Shown: positions 25,996 to 35,907 of the stretch, in pieces
Numbering within the stretch: the first letter of the stretch is position 1
How the letters are laid out: each line of letters starts with the position of its first letter
Assembly: GCA_965248075.1 (NCBI GenBank)
Contig: CBDFIL010000001.1
Location: 248,001 to 312,000 of the forward strand
Reading direction: 5' to 3'
Length of the DNA: 64,000 nucleotides
Source of the DNA: VXNE01 sp965248075
GTDB taxonomy: Bacteria; Pseudomonadota; Gammaproteobacteria; Pseudomonadales; Azotimanducaceae
Position numbers and translations under genes: made by a program
The notes under the pieces: generated by a model
What the model was told of the DNA's origin: nothing
The model's input: the letters and a program-made list of their open reading frames with translations, nothing else
The model's database searches: none

Positions 25996-27543
25996 TCACG
26001 TCAGCGTGTCTCCGTCGTTCGGCCAGTACCGTTCGCGCAGCCGGCTCTTGTAGAGCTTGCCCGTGGGCAGCCGCGGCAACTCGTCGACGAAGTCGATGCT
26101 CTTCGGACACTTGTAGTGCGCGAGGCGCTCGCGGGCGTACGCGATCAGTTCCGCCTCGACCCTCGGTCCCGGCTCGACCCCCGCCATCAACTGCACGACG
26201 GCCTTCACTTCCTCCCCCATGTCCGGGTCCGGCACGCCGATCACTCCGACGTCGAGCACCCGCGGGTGGCCGACCAGCACGTCCTCCGTCTCCTGCGGAT
26301 AGATGTTGACGCCACCCGAAATGATCATGAAGGACTTGCGCTCGATCAGGTAGAGGTAGCCGTCTTCGTCGAGGTAGCCGATGTCGCCGAGCGCCGTCCA
26401 GTCCGGGCGGTCCGGGTGCTCGGCCCTGCGCGTCTTCTCGGCGTCCTTGTGGTAGTTGAAGTGGCCTGCCTGCTGGAAGTAGATCACTCCGGCCTCCCCC
26501 GTCGGCAGCTCGTTCCCCGCGTCGTCGCAGATGTGGATCTCGCCGCCCATGGGTCTGCCGACCGTGCCCGGATGCGCGAGCCATTCCTCCGGGCCGACGT
26601 GCGTGGACCCGTTGGCCTCCGTGCCCGCGTAATACTCGTGAATGATCGGCCCCCACCAGTCGAGCATCCGTTGTTTCACCTCGACCGGACACGGGGCGGC
26701 CGCGTGAATCGCCACCTGGTGGCTCGAGAGGTCGTACCCGAGCCGCTCGTCCTCCGGCATCTTCAGCATCCGGATGAACATGGTCGGCACCCATTGGCTG
26801 CGGTTCACGCGGTAGTGCTCGATGGCGTGGAGCGCCGCTCCGGGTTCGAACCTGGGCATGACCACCGCCGTCCCCCCGAGCGCCTGCGTCGACAGCGACA
26901 GCATCCCCGGCGCCGCGTGGTAGAGGGGCGCCGGAGACAGGAAGACCGTGTCCGCACCGAAGCCCCAGAGCGACTCGTGGAACCGGTGGTGGGCGTTGTC
27001 GTCGGAAACCAGGGCGCCGGAAAGTGCGTGCTTGACGCCTTTCGGCCAACCCGTCGTTCCGGAACTGTAGAACATGACGGCGCCGAGGGGCTCCCGTGCG
27101 AGGGGTTCGGCGGGATGGCCCGCAAGCGCCGCCTCGTAGTCCTCGAACCCGGCAACGGCGCCACCGAACGCCAGGAACGTCTCGCACTTCGGCGTCCGCG
27201 CCGGCAGGTCCGCCGCCACCGCGGCCAGTCCGCCCGACGCCACCAGGAGCTTCGCGTCGCAGTCGTCGACGATATATCCGGCCTCGTCCGCGGTGAGATA
27301 GCGGTTCACGGGCGTCACGTACAGCCCCGAGCGTAGCGCCGCCCACATGACCTCGAAGAAGCGCAGATCGTTGCCCGTGAAGAGCGCCACGTGGTCGCCC
27401 GGCCGCAGCCCCCGGTCCCACATGAGTTGGGCGAGCCGATTGGAGCGGTCGTCGAGTTGCCGGTGGGTGATCGCCGCACCCGTCTCCGACTGGATCGCCG
27501 CCGGCTTGTCCGGGCTGATCTGCGCCCACTTGCCTGGGTACAT
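25996..27543 (-). CDS. AMP-dependent acyl-CoA synthetase/ligase
   Basis: A 515-aa class I adenylate-forming enzyme that activates a carboxylic acid to acyl-AMP, then acyl-CoA. The P-loop-like motif YSSGTTGWPKG lies near residue 160. Other landmarks are YYAGTEANGSTHVGPEEW, GDIGYLDEDGYLYLIERK (core motifs A7-A8) and PTGKLYKSRLRERY with the C-terminal catalytic lysine. The ATG at 27543 gives a normal length. It is divergent from the class III aminotransferase gene. Similar enzymes act on medium-chain, cyclohexane- or steroid-derived acids. The substrate is open. Confidence 0.92.
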   Translation of the reverse strand: MYPGKWAQISPDKPAAIQSETGAAITHRQLDDRSNRLAQLMWDRGLRPGDHVALFTGNDLRFFEVMWAALRSGLYVTPVNRYLTADEAGYIVDDCDAKLLVASGGLAAVAADLPARTPKCETFLAFGGAVAGFEDYEAALAGHPAEPLAREPLGAVMFYSSGTTGWPKGVKHALSGALVSDDNAHHRFHESLWGFGADTVFLSPAPLYHAAPGMLSLSTQALGGTAVVMPRFEPGAALHAIEHYRVNRSQWVPTMFIRMLKMPEDERLGYDLSSHQVAIHAAAPCPVEVKQRMLDWWGPIIHEYYAGTEANGSTHVGPEEWLAHPGTVGRPMGGEIHICDDAGNELPTGEAGVIYFQQAGHFNYHKDAEKTRRAEHPDRPDWTALGDIGYLDEDGYLYLIERKSFMIISGGVNIYPQETEDVLVGHPRVLDVGVIGVPDPDMGEEVKAVVQLMAGVEPGPRVEAELIAYARERLAHYKCPKSIDFVDELPRLPTGKLYKSRLRERYWPNDGDTLT

Positions 27544-27695
27544 CTGGTCTCCCCTTCCGCCCTACGAGATTCGCGATCCCACGCGCCGCGCTCGCCGCAA
27601 CAGGTCTCGACGAAGCACCATGCCGTCTGCACCGTGCCGTCGGCCGCCCGCTGAAATAAACTACACGGTACCGCCCGCCCAGGAAAAGGTACGAC

Positions 27696-29069
27696 ATGCA
27701 AGCCGAGGAAGCCAAGAAACGCATTCTCGAGGGCGAGCGCTCGCAGGCGGTCCGCCGCAAGCTGATCGAGCGCACGCGGAAGTCCGCAGCGGTCAAGTCG
27801 CGGGGAGAGGACACGCTGTCGCAGGAGGTCGTCGAAACGGTGAGCTTGCCGCACCCGATCTACATCGACTCCGCCGACGGCGGCACCATGACCGATGTCG
27901 ACGGGAACACCTACATCGACATGACCATGGGGTTCGGACCGTGCGTCCTCGGCCACCGCCCGCCAGCGGTCACGGCCGCACTCGCAGCCCAGCTTGAGAA
28001 CGGATGGCACTTCGGCATCCCCAACGCGCTACAGGTCGAACTCGCCGAACTGGTGGAAGAGGCCTCGCCCTGCGCCGACAAGGTCGTCTTCTGCAACACC
28101 GGCACGGAAGCGACGATGTATGCGATGCGCGCCGCCCGGGCCTTCACCGGCAAGCCGAAAATTGCCTCGTTCGCCGGCTCCTACCACGGCGCCCACGACT
28201 ACGCGCTGATTCACGCCAATCCGAACAGCCCGCGCTCGAAGCCGATCGGCATGAGCGTCGGCAATGGCATCCCCGACGCCATTCGGGAGGAGACCATGCT
28301 GGTCCTGCCGTACCGGAACGACGCCGCCTTCGAGTTGATCCGCGAGCATCGGGACGAACTGGCGGCGGTCATCGTCGAACCCTCCCAGAACTCCAACCCC
28401 CGACTCGACTCCGGCGCATTCCTCGAAGGCCTGCAGACCGCCTGCCGGGAGAACGATGTCCTGCTTTGCTTCGACGAGGTCGTCACGGGCTTCCGCATCG
28501 CCTACGGCGGCTGCCAGGAGTACTACGGCATCACGCCGGATCTCGCCACCTACGGCAAGGCCATCGCCGCCGGCCTGCCGATCGGGGCCGTGGCCGGCCG
28601 CCAGGAGGTCATGAACTGCTTCTCCGGCAAGGACGGCGCGCCGCGGGTGTTTTCCGGCGGTACGTTCGGCGGCAATCCCCTGTCGATGACCGCCGGCGTC
28701 GCGGCGATGCGCGAGATGCGCGACACGAAGGACACCCTGTACCCCTACCTGATGGAACAGGGTAACCGGCTGGCGTCGGAGGTGAACGCGTTCTGCGCCG
28801 AACACGGCTTCGCCGCCCAGTTCATGAACGCCGGTTCGATGGTGTATCTGCGTTTCCAGGAGACGCCGATCAACGATTCGTTCGACTTCACCGAGGACGG
28901 CAAGTGGGCGGAACGGGAGTTCTACCTGCATCTGCTCGGCTACGACGTCATCATCCCGGGCGTGCACCTGGCCTTCCTCTGCGGTGCGCACAGCCCCGAC
29001 GACGTCGACCGCATCATCGACGGCTGCAAACAATCGTTCGGGGACCTGCGCGCCGACAATCTCTACTGA
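27696..29069 (+). CDS. Class III aminotransferase, glutamate-1-semialdehyde aminomutase-like
   Basis: A 457-aa PLP enzyme. The PLP lysine is in TYGKAIAAGLPIGAVAG (about residue 288). Other motifs are FCNTGTEATMYAMRAAR, GSYHGAHDYALIH, LLCFDEVVTGFRIAYGG and FSGGTFGGNPLSM. The general pattern is that of the HemL-like group, but an extended N-terminus and lack of pathway neighbours argue against tetrapyrrole synthesis. It more likely acts on an amino-acid side chain or a beta-amino acid. It is followed 13 bases later by the damaged GH3 gene on the same strand. Confidence 0.88.
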   Translation: MQAEEAKKRILEGERSQAVRRKLIERTRKSAAVKSRGEDTLSQEVVETVSLPHPIYIDSADGGTMTDVDGNTYIDMTMGFGPCVLGHRPPAVTAALAAQLENGWHFGIPNALQVELAELVEEASPCADKVVFCNTGTEATMYAMRAARAFTGKPKIASFAGSYHGAHDYALIHANPNSPRSKPIGMSVGNGIPDAIREETMLVLPYRNDAAFELIREHRDELAAVIVEPSQNSNPRLDSGAFLEGLQTACRENDVLLCFDEVVTGFRIAYGGCQEYYGITPDLATYGKAIAAGLPIGAVAGRQEVMNCFSGKDGAPRVFSGGTFGGNPLSMTAGVAAMREMRDTKDTLYPYLMEQGNRLASEVNAFCAEHGFAAQFMNAGSMVYLRFQETPINDSFDFTEDGKWAEREFYLHLLGYDVIIPGVHLAFLCGAHSPDDVDRIIDGCKQSFGDLRADNLY

Positions 29070-29082
29070 CCGTGTCCCGCCG

Positions 29083-31363
29083 ATGAGTGAAGACGCGGCG
29101 CCGTCCGGGCCGGCCGCGCAGCGCGCCCGGGCGGCAGACCTCGTCGCGCGGATGTCCGTCGACGAGAAGGCGGCCCTCTGCTCCGGGCTGAGCTTCTGGC
29201 ATCTCGAGGCGAACGAGCGCCTCGGGGTGCCGTCGGTCATGGTCACCGACGGTCCCCACGGCCTGCGCAAGCAGTCGACCGCCGGAGACCACGTCGGGCT
29301 GAACGCGAGCGTGCCGGCCACGTGCTTTCCGACGGCATCGGCGCTCGCGAGTTCCTGGGACCGCGACCTGCTGCGCGAAATCGGCGTCGCGCTGGGCGAG
29401 CAGTGCGTCGCGGAGAACGTGACGGTGCTGCTCGGCCCCGGCATGAACATCAAGCGCCATCCGCTGTGCGGGCGGAACTTCGAGTACTTCTCCGAGGATC
29501 CCCTGGTCACCGGCGCAATGGCGGCCGCGCTGGTCGACGGCATCCAGTCCCAGGGGGTGGGCGCGAGCGTCAAGCACTTCGCCGCCAACGACCGGGTGCT
29601 GGGACTCTCCGCCGGCCTCGATCTGGAAATGCCCGCGAGCGAGCGGCGGCGTCAACGATGGCCGCATCGTCCGGGCAGTGCGCGACGGTCGGCTGCCGGA
29701 GGCGGAACTCGATCGTACGGTGCGCCGTAACGTCGCCCTGAGCCTCGCAGGGGCGGAACTCGAAGGGCGCGACCCGGACCTGGACCAGGACGCACACCAC
29801 GCCCTGGCACGGCGCGCGGCCGCCGAGTGCACCGTCCTCCTCAAGAACGAAGAGGGGCTCCTGCCGCTCGGGACCGACAGCGACATCGCCGTGATCAGCG
29901 CCTTCGCCAAACAGCCGCGCTATCAGGGCGCCGGAAGCTCGCAGGTGACGCCCACACGGCTCGACTGTGCCTTCGACGCCATCGAGGCCCTCGTACGCGG
30001 CTCGACCTACACGCCCGGCTACGACGCGCAGCGCGGCGATCGGAACGATGCGTTGATCGCGGACGCGGTGGCGGCGGCGCGCGGCTCCGAAGTCGCCGTC
30101 GTCTTCGCCGGCCTGCCGGCCATCTACGAATCCGAAGGCTTCGACCGTGCCCACATGGGCCTGCCCGAGCAGCACGACCGGCTGATCGAGGCGGTATGCG
30201 AGGCCAACCCGCGCACGGTCGTGGTCCTCGCGAACGGTGCACCGGTGGAGATGCCCTGGGTGGCGGCTCCCGCGGCGATCCTCGAGGGGTACCTCGCGGG
30301 CCAGGCCGGGGGCACCGCCATCGCCGACATCCTGTTCGGCGTGGCGAGTCCGGGCGGCAAGCTGGCGGAGACCTTCCCGCTGCACCAGGCCGACGTGCCG
30401 GCCGACCGGTGGTTTCCGGGCTCCGGCCGACAGGTCGCCTATCGCGAAGGGCTCTACGTGGGCTACCGATACTTCGACAGTGCCGCTGCGCCGGTGCTGT
30501 TCCCCTTCGGACATGGCCTGACCTATACGCGCTTCGAGTATTCGAACCTGCGTATCGAGCCCAACGGCTTCGACCAGGGCGGCGCAGTCAGCGTCAGCTT
30601 CGACATCGCCAACACCGGCGCCAGGGAAGGTGCGGAAGTGGTGCAACTCTACGTGCACGACGTGGAGTCGAGCGTCTATCGGCCGGAGCAGGAACTGCGT
30701 GCCTTTGCCAAGGTGCGTCTCGTTCCCGGGGAGACCCGGCAGGTGGACCTCACGCTCGGCGACGACGCCTTCGCCGTCTACGACGCGGCGGCCGGGGCCT
30801 GGGTGGTAGAGGCCGGGGACTTCGAGATCCGCGTCGGCGCGTCGAGCCGCGACATCCGGCTCACGGCAACCCTGCCGGTGCGGTCCGATCAGGAGATCGA
30901 TCCAGCCATGTGCGGTTCAGGTCCGGACCGCGCTCCCGCGATCGGCCACGGCGGGCTCGCGGTATCCGATGCCGCCTTCGCCGCCATGCTCGGCAAGCCA
31001 TTGCCACCACCGGAATCGCCGCGACCCTACCACGTGAACTCAACACTCACGGAAATCGCCGAAACCTGGCTCGGGCGCCTTCTGAAGGAGCGGGCCGTGC
31101 GCAACTTCCAGCGCCAACTCGGTGTCACCGCCCGCGACGAAACCAATGCGCGCATGTTCGAGGAGATGGCCAACAACATGCCCCTCCGATCCCTCGTCCT
31201 GTTCTCCCGAGGACGGCTCGGTTTCCGTACCGTCAGCCTTCTGATCGCCCTGCTCAACAAGCGCCTCTGGCACTTGCTGCGCATCCTGCTACGCCGGTCC
31301 GGAGACGACTTCCCCGCAGATCGCCGTCAGGGGTCAGGCGAACGAGCGGCGATCGCTCGCTGA
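29083..31363 (+). pseudogene. Glycoside hydrolase family 3 protein, internal deletion plus frameshift
   Basis: The N-terminal part is clearly GH3: MSVDEKAALCSGLSFW, VTDGPHGLRKQ, LLGPGMNIKRHPLCGRNFEY and SVKHFAAN. At 29588 this runs straight into DRVLGLSAGLDLEMP, skipping about 80-100 residues that should hold the catalytic nucleophile (V-V-S-D-W). A few codons later a 4-base GAGC duplication near 29640 shifts the frame. The second frame then continues GGVNDGRIVRAVRDGRLPEA to a normal GH3 C-terminal domain and tail ending at 31363. Without the nucleophile and with the shift, the gene should be inactive. Intact homologues would be beta-glucosidases. Confidence 0.8.
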
Positions 31364-31364
31364 C

Positions 31365-32348
31365 TCAGCCGTACAGGTGCATCCGCAACGGGTCCAGCGA
31401 CACGATGCCGCCGCAGTCCTCGTGGTACGCCGAGAGGTACTTCGTCGCCCGGGCGTTGCGCCCCGGGGACTCGGTATGGTCCCGATAGCCGTAGACGACG
31501 CCCTGCTGGGCGAGGATCGCGAAACGCGGCGGGTGCCGGTCGAGGGTCTCCTGTGGAACCCGGTCGACGAGGTCCTCTTCCGTGCGCATGAACGGGCGCG
31601 CCATCAACACCGGCATGCTGACGCGCAGGCCGGACGCGGTGCGCGGGAACGCGCCGTGCCACGTGTTGCCGTGCCAGACCACCAGGGAGCCGGCCGGCGC
31701 CTCGACCGCGACCGCGGCGGGATTGCCGCCTTCGCCCAGATTCCCTTCCGCATCGTGCGGCGCGCGGCACCACTTGTGGCTGCCCGGCATGAACGCCGTC
31801 GCACCGTTCTCGCGGTCGAAGTCTGTCAGCACGTAGGTGGCGTTGCAGACCAGCGCCTCGTGCGGGTACGGCGAAGGGAGCAGCGTGTCGCAGTGCAGGT
31901 CGAGCGCACTCTCGTTGCGCCCCTTCAGGAAGCACCCCATGCTCGAGAGCACGACGCCGTATCCGCACAGGTAGGTCGTCATCGCCAGGAGCACCGGGTT
32001 CATCAACGCTTCCTCGAAGACCCTGCCTTCGAGGAGCAGCGACTGCACCAGTTCTCCGAACGGCGAGTCGCCCCCCGTCTCGGCGTAGCGGCGCTTGAAG
32101 CCCACGTGAGTCGAGCCGGTCTCGAGGTCCGGACGGACTCCGCTGCGCCTTTCCGCCACGTCCAGCACCGCTGCGAGCAGGCGGTCCGCGAGTCCGTTCG
32201 GGCTGGCCAGTTGCGGAGGAATGACGGTGAAGCCGTGGGCGTCGAGATCGGCCACGTAGGACGTGAGCCCGAGGGTCCGGATTTCCTCCCAGATCCGCGC
32301 CAGCGGGTCCGGGGCATCGCCTTCGGGACGCGAATCGTAAAGGGCCAT
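31365..32348 (-). CDS. Phytanoyl-CoA dioxygenase (PhyH) family protein
   Basis: 327 aa, an Fe(II)/2-oxoglutarate dioxygenase-like double-stranded beta-helix. The H-x-D iron ligands are in ALDLHCDTLLPS and the distal His in WHGNTWHGAFPRTASGLRVS, which also supplies the 2-oxoglutarate-binding Arg. TDFDRENGATAFMPGSHKW is the usual PhyH loop. The ATG at 32348 starts MALYDSRPEG and was preferred over an upstream in-frame codon. It converges on the GH3 gene with a single base between stops. The substrate is a hydroxylatable small molecule or lipid, not determinable. Confidence 0.9.
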   Translation of the reverse strand: MALYDSRPEGDAPDPLARIWEEIRTLGLTSYVADLDAHGFTVIPPQLASPNGLADRLLAAVLDVAERRSGVRPDLETGSTHVGFKRRYAETGGDSPFGELVQSLLLEGRVFEEALMNPVLLAMTTYLCGYGVVLSSMGCFLKGRNESALDLHCDTLLPSPYPHEALVCNATYVLTDFDRENGATAFMPGSHKWCRAPHDAEGNLGEGGNPAAVAVEAPAGSLVVWHGNTWHGAFPRTASGLRVSMPVLMARPFMRTEEDLVDRVPQETLDRHPPRFAILAQQGVVYGYRDHTESPGRNARATKYLSAYHEDCGGIVSLDPLRMHLYG

Positions 32349-32449
32349 GACGTGCTCCTGGCACCGCAGACGACGGGCCATGCTAACGTTGCCCGTCCGA
32401 CACGCGCAACGGCACACACAAGGCGCCCGAGGAGCGGCTCTCCCTGCCT

Positions 32450-32616
32450 TTAGTGTGCTGGGTCACAAATAGCTTTGTCTTTGCGGTAGCGCATTTTTGT
32501 CGCTGGCAAGGCGCGTCCGACGATCAGTGGTAGGCCCCACGGGAGGAGGCGCAACGCCGCCAGCGGCGAAAAGGCGCAGCGCAAACGTGAAGGTATTTGT
32601 GACACAGTGCATTAGC
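32450..32616. mobile_element. MITE-like 165-bp imperfect palindrome
   Basis: The left end TAGTGTGCTGGGTCACAAAT and the right end TATTTGTGACACAGTGCATT are inverted repeats (15 of 19 matching over the core). The inner arms also pair: TTTGCGGTAGCGCATTTT on the left against AAAAGGCGCAGCGCAAACG on the right. There is no ORF inside. Size, terminal inverted repeats and relatively A+T-rich ends suggest a non-autonomous mobile element. The 349-base gap 32349-32697 holds this and nothing else recognised. Confidence 0.55.
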
Positions 32617-32697
32617 GTGCGTTCGCAGCGCCATCCGCCTACGCCGCGCTCCGTCCCGTCGACGGGGACTGATGGCGCAGAAGAGAGGAGCAGAGCA

Positions 32698-33963
32698 ATG
32701 AACGTCGCGGAACTCGACCGGGACTACCTGGTCCACCCGCTATCCGAACTGCGTCGTGACCAGGACCGTCGCCTGGTGGTTGCAGCCGAGGGTATCCGCA
32801 TCCATCTGGAGGACGGGCGCACGCTGATCGACGGGCTCTCCGGACTGTGGAACATCCTGGTGGGGCACGGCCGACAGGAGATCGGCGACGCCGCGACGCG
32901 CCAGATGCAGACGCTGCCCTACTACCCCGCCTTCTGGGGCTACACGTCGGAGCCCGCGGCCGTGCTGGCGAAGCGCCTCGCCGATCTCATGCCCGAGGCG
33001 AGCGGGATCCGGCGCTTCCTGTTCACGTTGTGTGGCTCCGACGCGAACGAGATGAACTTCCGCATCGCCCGGCAGTACCACGCCATCAAGGGCAACCCGG
33101 ACCGCCAGAAGATCCTCTCCCGCCGCCTCGGCTACCACGGCATCACCCGCGGCGCCGCGAGTGCGACGCGCCTCGACATGTACCACTGGTTCGACAAGCC
33201 GGACCCGCTGCACATCGAGGTGGACACGCACGCCACCGATCGGCTCGAGGAGACCATCGCCGGCGAAGGCGCCGCGACCATCGCCGGCTTCGTCGCCGAA
33301 CCGGTCCTCGCGACCGGCGGGGTGATTCCGCCGCGGCCCGGGTACTTCGAGGCCGTCCGCGAGATCTGCGACCGGCACGACATCCTCCTGATCTTCGACG
33401 AGGTCGTCACCGGCTTCGGCCGCACCGGCAGCTGGTTCGCCATGGATTGGGTCGGCGCACATCCCGACCTGCTGACGCTGTCGAAAGGCATCACCAGCGG
33501 TTACCTGCCGCTCGGCGCCGTGGGCATCGGCCCGAGGGCCTACGACGTGTTGCGCAACCAGGTGCCCGAGGGCGTGCCCTTCATGGCCGGCCAGACACTC
33601 AACAACCACCAGACGTGCTGCGCCGCGGCGCTCGCCAACATCGGCATCATCGAGTCCGAAGGCCTCGTCGAGAACAGCCGCGAAACCGGCGGCTACCTGC
33701 TCGCACAACTGCGGCAGGCGTTCGCGGAGCATGCCGAGGTCGCGGAGATACGCGGCGTCGGGATGATGGCCGGCGTCGTCTGGCGCCGCGGCGACCGCCG
33801 CACCGAGAGGCTGGAGCGCATCTCCAACCGGGCATTCGAAGGCGGCCTGATCGTGCGGGCGAGCGAGGACACCACGATGCTTGCACCGCCGCTCTGCACG
33901 ACCCGGGCGGACGTCGACGAGATCGTCTCGATCCTCAGGGACGCCGTCGGCGCCGCGTTATAG
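32698..33963 (+). CDS. Class III omega-aminotransferase
   Basis: A 421-aa PLP aminotransferase of the beta-alanine/omega-amino acid:pyruvate group. The PLP lysine is in LTLSKGITSGYLPLGAV (about residue 263). Other motifs are FTLCGSDANEMNFRIARQYH, RLGYHGITRGAAS, LIFDEVVTGFGRTGSWFAM and GQTLNNHQTC. An AGAGGAG ribosome site lies eight bases before the ATG at 32698, and the open frame upstream is not used. It is followed 12 bases later by the esterase gene, so the two are probably an operon. Confidence 0.9.
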   Translation: MNVAELDRDYLVHPLSELRRDQDRRLVVAAEGIRIHLEDGRTLIDGLSGLWNILVGHGRQEIGDAATRQMQTLPYYPAFWGYTSEPAAVLAKRLADLMPEASGIRRFLFTLCGSDANEMNFRIARQYHAIKGNPDRQKILSRRLGYHGITRGAASATRLDMYHWFDKPDPLHIEVDTHATDRLEETIAGEGAATIAGFVAEPVLATGGVIPPRPGYFEAVREICDRHDILLIFDEVVTGFGRTGSWFAMDWVGAHPDLLTLSKGITSGYLPLGAVGIGPRAYDVLRNQVPEGVPFMAGQTLNNHQTCCAAALANIGIIESEGLVENSRETGGYLLAQLRQAFAEHAEVAEIRGVGMMAGVVWRRGDRRTERLERISNRAFEGGLIVRASEDTTMLAPPLCTTRADVDEIVSILRDAVGAAL

Positions 33964-33975
33964 GAGACCGGAGAC

Positions 33976-35550
33976 ATGACTGGCGCCGCCGTCGAGACGA
34001 CCCATGGCCCCGTGATCGGCACGGCGGAAGACGGCCTGCAGTTCTTTCGCGGCATTCCCTTCGCAGCGCCCCCGGTTGGCGACCTGCGCTGGTTGCCGCC
34101 GCAGCCCGTCGAACCCTGGCGCGAGGTGCGGCCGGCGACGCAGTTCGGCCCCCACTCGCCGCAGAACGCCATCGTCATCGGCATGGGCAACGATCTCGAC
34201 CGCGTCGAAGGGAGCAGCAGCGAGGACTGCCTCTACCTGAACGTCTGTACGCCGGCCCTGGACGACGCCCGGCGTCCGGTGATGGTCTGGATTCACGGCG
34301 GCGGCTTCGTGATGGGTTCGGGCACGATGCCGATCCACGACCCGCGCCATCTCGCGGCCACGGGGGACGTGGTGATCGTCACCCTCAACTATCGAATGGC
34401 CACCTTCGGCTTCCTGCGCCTCGATGCATTGACCGGAGGTGCGATCCCCGCGAGCGGCAACGAGGGTCTGCTCGACCAGGTCGCCGCGCTCACGTGGGTA
34501 CGGGACAACATCGAACGCTTCGGCGGGAACCCGGGCAACGTCACCACGTTCGGCCAGTCCGCGGGGGGCTTGAGCATCGGCTCCATGTTCGGCATGCCCG
34601 CGGCCGACGGACTCTTCCACCGGGGCATCCTGCAAAGCGGCGCCTGCCACACCGTCCAGCCGGCCGATCTCGCCGATCGCATCGCGGCCCACGTCCTCGA
34701 ATCGGCGGGCGTGTCACCCGACGATCCGGCAGCGCTGCGCGCGATCGCGACCGACCGGCTCGTCGAGATCGAGGCGCAGATGTCCAATCCCATGACGGCG
34801 AACCCCGAACTCGGTGTGACGCCCTTCGAGCCGAACGTCGACGGCAAGGTCATCCCGCGGCCTCCGATCGAAGCGGTCCGTGAGGGCTCGGCCGCAGGGA
34901 TCGACGTCCTGGTCGGAGCCACGCTCGACGAGTACAAGCCCTACACCGACGCGTTTCCCGGGCTCGACGAACTCGGTCAAGCCGCCGTCGTCGCGATGGC
35001 GGCCGCCGAGTACGGCCGCATCGAGGGGCGCGACCTCACGCGCGAGGTCGAGGGGCTGGTCGCGGCGTACCGCCGCGCACGGGAGGCCAAGGACCTGAGC
35101 GTGGCACCGGCGGACTTCTTCCTGGTGCTCGAGGGCGACCGCAACTTCTGGATGCAGGCGGTCCTGCTGGCCGAGGCCCAGACGCCCCATCCCGGCCGCG
35201 TCTTCAACTACATGTTCACCTGGCAGTCGCCCTGGCGCGACGGCGCGTACGGGGCTTTCCACGGTCTCGAGGGCGGCTTCGTGTTCGGGACCATCGATTC
35301 CACCAACTCGCGCGAGTTCCATGGCGCAGGTCCGCAGGCGGATGCCCTGGCCGCCTTCTGCCAGAACGCGTGGCTCAATTTCGCAAGAAGCGGCGACCCA
35401 TCCGGGCCCGGCGTCGGGGAGTGGCCGGTATACGGCACCGAGCGGGCCACCATGCTGCTCGGAGCGGAACAGTCGGTGACGCTGGACTTCAACGCGGCCG
35501 AGCGGCTCGCCTGGGAGGCGGCCGGGCATCCGGCGGTCGGGAGGATGTAG
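33976..35550 (+). CDS. Type B carboxylesterase/lipase family protein
   Basis: 524 aa. The nucleophile Ser195 is in TTFGQSAGGLSIGSMF, the oxyanion hole in VMVWIHGGGFVMGSG, and family signatures include GIPFAAPPVGDLRWLPPQP, EDCLYLNV and GNEGLLDQVAALTWV. His is in FGAFHGLEGGFVF-like context (YGAFHGLEGGFVFG). Type B carboxylesterases hydrolyse a broad range of esters. No signal peptide is visible. It lies directly downstream of the omega-aminotransferase. Confidence 0.93.
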   Translation: MTGAAVETTHGPVIGTAEDGLQFFRGIPFAAPPVGDLRWLPPQPVEPWREVRPATQFGPHSPQNAIVIGMGNDLDRVEGSSSEDCLYLNVCTPALDDARRPVMVWIHGGGFVMGSGTMPIHDPRHLAATGDVVIVTLNYRMATFGFLRLDALTGGAIPASGNEGLLDQVAALTWVRDNIERFGGNPGNVTTFGQSAGGLSIGSMFGMPAADGLFHRGILQSGACHTVQPADLADRIAAHVLESAGVSPDDPAALRAIATDRLVEIEAQMSNPMTANPELGVTPFEPNVDGKVIPRPPIEAVREGSAAGIDVLVGATLDEYKPYTDAFPGLDELGQAAVVAMAAAEYGRIEGRDLTREVEGLVAAYRRAREAKDLSVAPADFFLVLEGDRNFWMQAVLLAEAQTPHPGRVFNYMFTWQSPWRDGAYGAFHGLEGGFVFGTIDSTNSREFHGAGPQADALAAFCQNAWLNFARSGDPSGPGVGEWPVYGTERATMLLGAEQSVTLDFNAAERLAWEAAGHPAVGRM

Positions 35551-35600
35551 CAGACCGCAGGACCGGCGCCCGGTTCCCGTTGCCAGGCTCCGTATTTCCG

Positions 35601-35615
35601 ATATTCCGAAAATAT
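35601..35615. promoter_or_regulatory. Palindrome ATATTCCGAAAATAT, candidate AbrB-type operator
   Basis: Inverted arms ATATT and AATAT around CCGAA, overlapping a direct repeat TTCCGATATTCCGA, 41 bases upstream of the antitoxin start in otherwise G+C-rich DNA. It overlaps a plausible -10 region (TATGGTAG). Confidence 0.4.
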
Positions 35616-35655
35616 GGTAGCGTAACGGCTTGCTCAATGTCAGGGAGCACGCACA

Positions 35656-35907
35656 TTGCCGGTCACCCTCCTTGTATCCAGCCGCGGTCAGATCACCCTG
35701 CCCGCGGCAACGCGCCAACGGCTCGGCATCCGGGGCGGCGATATCGTGATCCTCGAAGACCGGGACAACGAGATCGTCCTGAAACCCGCCGTCGTGCTGG
35801 AAGTCGAGCACTACAGCGACGCCCAGATCGCGCAATGGGACGAAGTCGACAAGCTCGACCCCGAGGATCGTACTCGGGTGCATGACGCTGTCATTTCGGA
35901 CCGGTGA
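35656..35907 (+). CDS. AbrB/MazE-type antitoxin (SpoVT-AbrB domain)
   Basis: 83 aa from a TTG start, with GGGAG eight bases upstream. The N-terminal swapped-hairpin domain is plain: LLVSSRGQITLPAATRQRLG then GDIVILEDRDNEIVLKPA. The C-terminal EHYSDAQIAQWDEVDKLD is a toxin-binding tail. Stop and toxin start overlap as GTGA. These antitoxins bind their own promoter together with the toxin. Confidence 0.88.
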   Translation: MPVTLLVSSRGQITLPAATRQRLGIRGGDIVILEDRDNEIVLKPAVVLEVEHYSDAQIAQWDEVDKLDPEDRTRVHDAVISDR

